From positions 3,720,001-3,784,000 of the forward strand of contig NZ_CP014943.1 of assembly GCF_002077175.1 (NCBI RefSeq): a DNA stretch of 64,000 nt. The letters are read 5' to 3'. Below the pieces are notes generated by a model that saw only the letters and a list, made by a program, of their open reading frames with translations, did not search any database and was not told where the DNA came from. This stretch comes from Colwellia sp. PAMC 21821. Its GTDB lineage: Bacteria; Pseudomonadota; Gammaproteobacteria; Enterobacterales; Alteromonadaceae. The translations under genes and the position numbers were made by a program. Numbering within the stretch: position 1 is the stretch's first letter; each line of letters begins with the position of its first letter. This document shows positions 62,743 through 64,000 of the stretch, one piece after another.

Positions 62743-64000
62743 TTATAAAGGAAAGTTAAGCGTAAATTTTGCGCCTTTTAGTTGCTTTGACGATTCGATG
62801 TGCATACTGCCTTGGTAACTTTTAACCAAATCTCGCACAATTGCCAAGCCAATGCCATGACCATGTTGATAGGTATCTGCTCGAGTTCCGCGTTGTAATA
62901 TCTCTTCTCTAAGTGTTGGGTCTATGCCAACACCGTCATCTTGAATAATAATAGTCATGCTATTTGCACTAAGCTTAATTTCCAGGTGAACTTGTTTTTT
63001 TGCCGCTTTACAGGCGTTGTCTAACAAGTTACCCAGTATTTCTAATAGATCGGATTCATCGCCTTTAAAGTTGCATTCAGGCGGAATGTTGACAGTGAAT
63101 AGTAGTTCTTTGTCTCGATATATTTTAGTTAAACTATTAAGTAATTTATTCGCTATTGGAGCGACTGCAGTGCCTAAATACCATGATGATTGTCCAGCAC
63201 TTTGTGCTTTACGAAGCTGATGCTCAATAATCACATTAATAATACTGAGTTGCTCTTGGGTCAGTACCGATAACTCTTTTTGAGTTTGCATAACCGCTAA
63301 CGGAGTTTTTAGGCTATGAGCAAGATCAGAAAGTGCATTACGATAGCGCTGACGCTGTTTTTGTTCAGCATTTAGTAACAAGTTCAACTGCTCTGTTACT
63401 TGATTTAACTCAGTTGGATAAGTCCCCGTAAGTCGTTCGCTTTTACCCTGTTCAACATCGCTAAGTTCGGTGCTTAAATTCTTTAAAGGCTTTAAAGTCC
63501 ATATTGACCACAGATATTGAATCAACAAAAGCACCAGCATTAAACCCGCTAACCCTAGCATAAGTTGGCGGTGAAACTCTGCCATCATGTGAGTTAAGTC
63601 GTTTTGCTGTTTTATAATATGCAATGTCATGGGAAAAGGTTGTTCTTCACTGCCATAACTGACACTTAAGCTGTAGATATAATGTGCCTGGGCATCAATC
63701 TCAGCTTGATAAAAAGCACTTTCTCCTAAGCTAGGTTGTCGAAAAGTTGTTGTTTGCCATGGTGCTAGTAATGATTGAGAGCTCCAAAGCTTGATTGATT
63801 CAGTCGCGGGGTTTGGCGCTGAGTAGTTTTGTATTGTGGTTGAGCTAGTTGTTAGAACTGCATATAAGCCAGATTGACTGACATTAAATTGAGTCTCCAA
63901 TAGCTGTTCAGGCATAACAAGCGTGTTATTTTCAACTTCAATAATAGCTAAAATAGAGTAGGAATAAGCTGAAAGTTCATTTTTTAAACTCGCCACCATA
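62743..64000 (-). CDS. PhoQ-like sensor histidine kinase (5' end outside window)
   Basis: The reading frame continues past 64000; an internal ATG at 63999 is unlikely to be the start because the first membrane helix is missing. Visible: periplasmic sensor part (about residues 1-135), membrane helix (FHRQLMLGLAGLMLVLLLIQYLWSIW), HAMP, HisKA with phospho-accepting His in LSDLAHSLKTPLAVMQTQ, and HATPase with EILGNLLDNACKAAKK, DDGVGIDPTLREEILQRG and GHGIGLAIVRDLV. The layout and the SLKNELSAYSYSILAII start resemble PhoQ, which senses Mg2+, acidic pH and cationic peptides. The response regulator is presumably just outside on the right. Confidence 0.88.
   Translation of the reverse strand, partial: MVASLKNELSAYSYSILAIIEVENNTLVMPEQLLETQFNVSQSGLYAVLTTSSTTIQNYSAPNPATESIKLWSSQSLLAPWQTTTFRQPSLGESAFYQAEIDAQAHYIYSLSVSYGSEEQPFPMTLHIIKQQNDLTHMMAEFHRQLMLGLAGLMLVLLLIQYLWSIWTLKPLKNLSTELSDVEQGKSERLTGTYPTELNQVTEQLNLLLNAEQKQRQRYRNALSDLAHSLKTPLAVMQTQKELSVLTQEQLSIINVIIEHQLRKAQSAGQSSWYLGTAVAPIANKLLNSLTKIYRDKELLFTVNIPPECNFKGDESDLLEILGNLLDNACKAAKKQVHLEIKLSANSMTIIIQDDGVGIDPTLREEILQRGTRADTYQHGHGIGLAIVRDLVKSYQGSMHIESSKQLKGAKFTLNFPL

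Overview
The window is a chromosomal segment from an AT-rich marine gammaproteobacterium of the order Alteromonadales, most likely Colwelliaceae (Colwellia, Thalassotalea or a relative). This rests on recognised gene content and gene order: recR-htpG-adk, hisGDCBHAFI with a His-codon leader, yoaA-tsaB-fadD, gcvA-DUF423-rlmM and syd/queF/ppnN/xni. Lineage-typical proteins also point this way: a VolA/Pla-1 lipase, DUF3192 and DUF3300 proteins, and a PEP-CTERM-like protein. No rRNA, tRNA, CRISPR or prophage was seen.

Layout. 1-2.5 kb: the 5' part of glycogen phosphorylase and a divergent LacI regulator, with two palindromic operators between them. A third operator lies upstream of a sugar MFS transporter at 8.4-9.9 kb. 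3.8-7.7 kb: a small attC-bounded gene-cassette array without an integron integrase, broken by an IS91-type element carrying a tyrosine recombinase. 10-12 kb: a second-copy-type peptide deformylase in an operon with an MFS transporter. 12.2-19.2 kb: the recR...htpG-adk housekeeping block, with cassette-like small membrane-protein genes and a YbfB/YjiJ MFS gene inserted between recR and htpG. 19.6-23.8 kb: MAPEG protein, ElaA acetyltransferase, GGDEF/EAL protein and a hypothetical protein, with short tandem repeats. 23.9-31.4 kb: the complete histidine operon with attenuator. 31.7-39 kb: yoaA, tsaB, small lineage proteins, an M50 peptidase, an alpha/beta hydrolase and fadD. 39-43 kb: yciK and a large surface lipase; the lipase and fadD both have FadR-like operators. 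43-48.5 kb: sohB, tpm, gcvA, hydrolase, DUF423, rlmM. 48.7-51 kb: PEP-CTERM-like protein and NAD-type isocitrate dehydrogenase. 51.2-53.8 kb: an intact IS66-family element with an 8-bp target duplication. 54-64 kb: DUF3192, xni, ppnN, a diguanylate cyclase, queF, syd, a second DUF3192 protein, a DUF3300 protein and a partial PhoQ-like sensor kinase.

The most unusual object lies inside the IS66 element, between its left end and the 3' end of its transposase. About 130 nt on the + strand fold into a chain of hairpins presenting GGA in their loops, followed by a terminator-like stem. This is the architecture of CsrB/RsmY-type RNAs that sequester CsrA/RsmA. An insertion sequence carrying a CsrA sponge would be new to me. 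Next in interest are the two cassette-like arrays and the insertion of the IS91-type element directly beside an attC core.

All calls come from reading the sequence by eye; no searches or folding programs were run.
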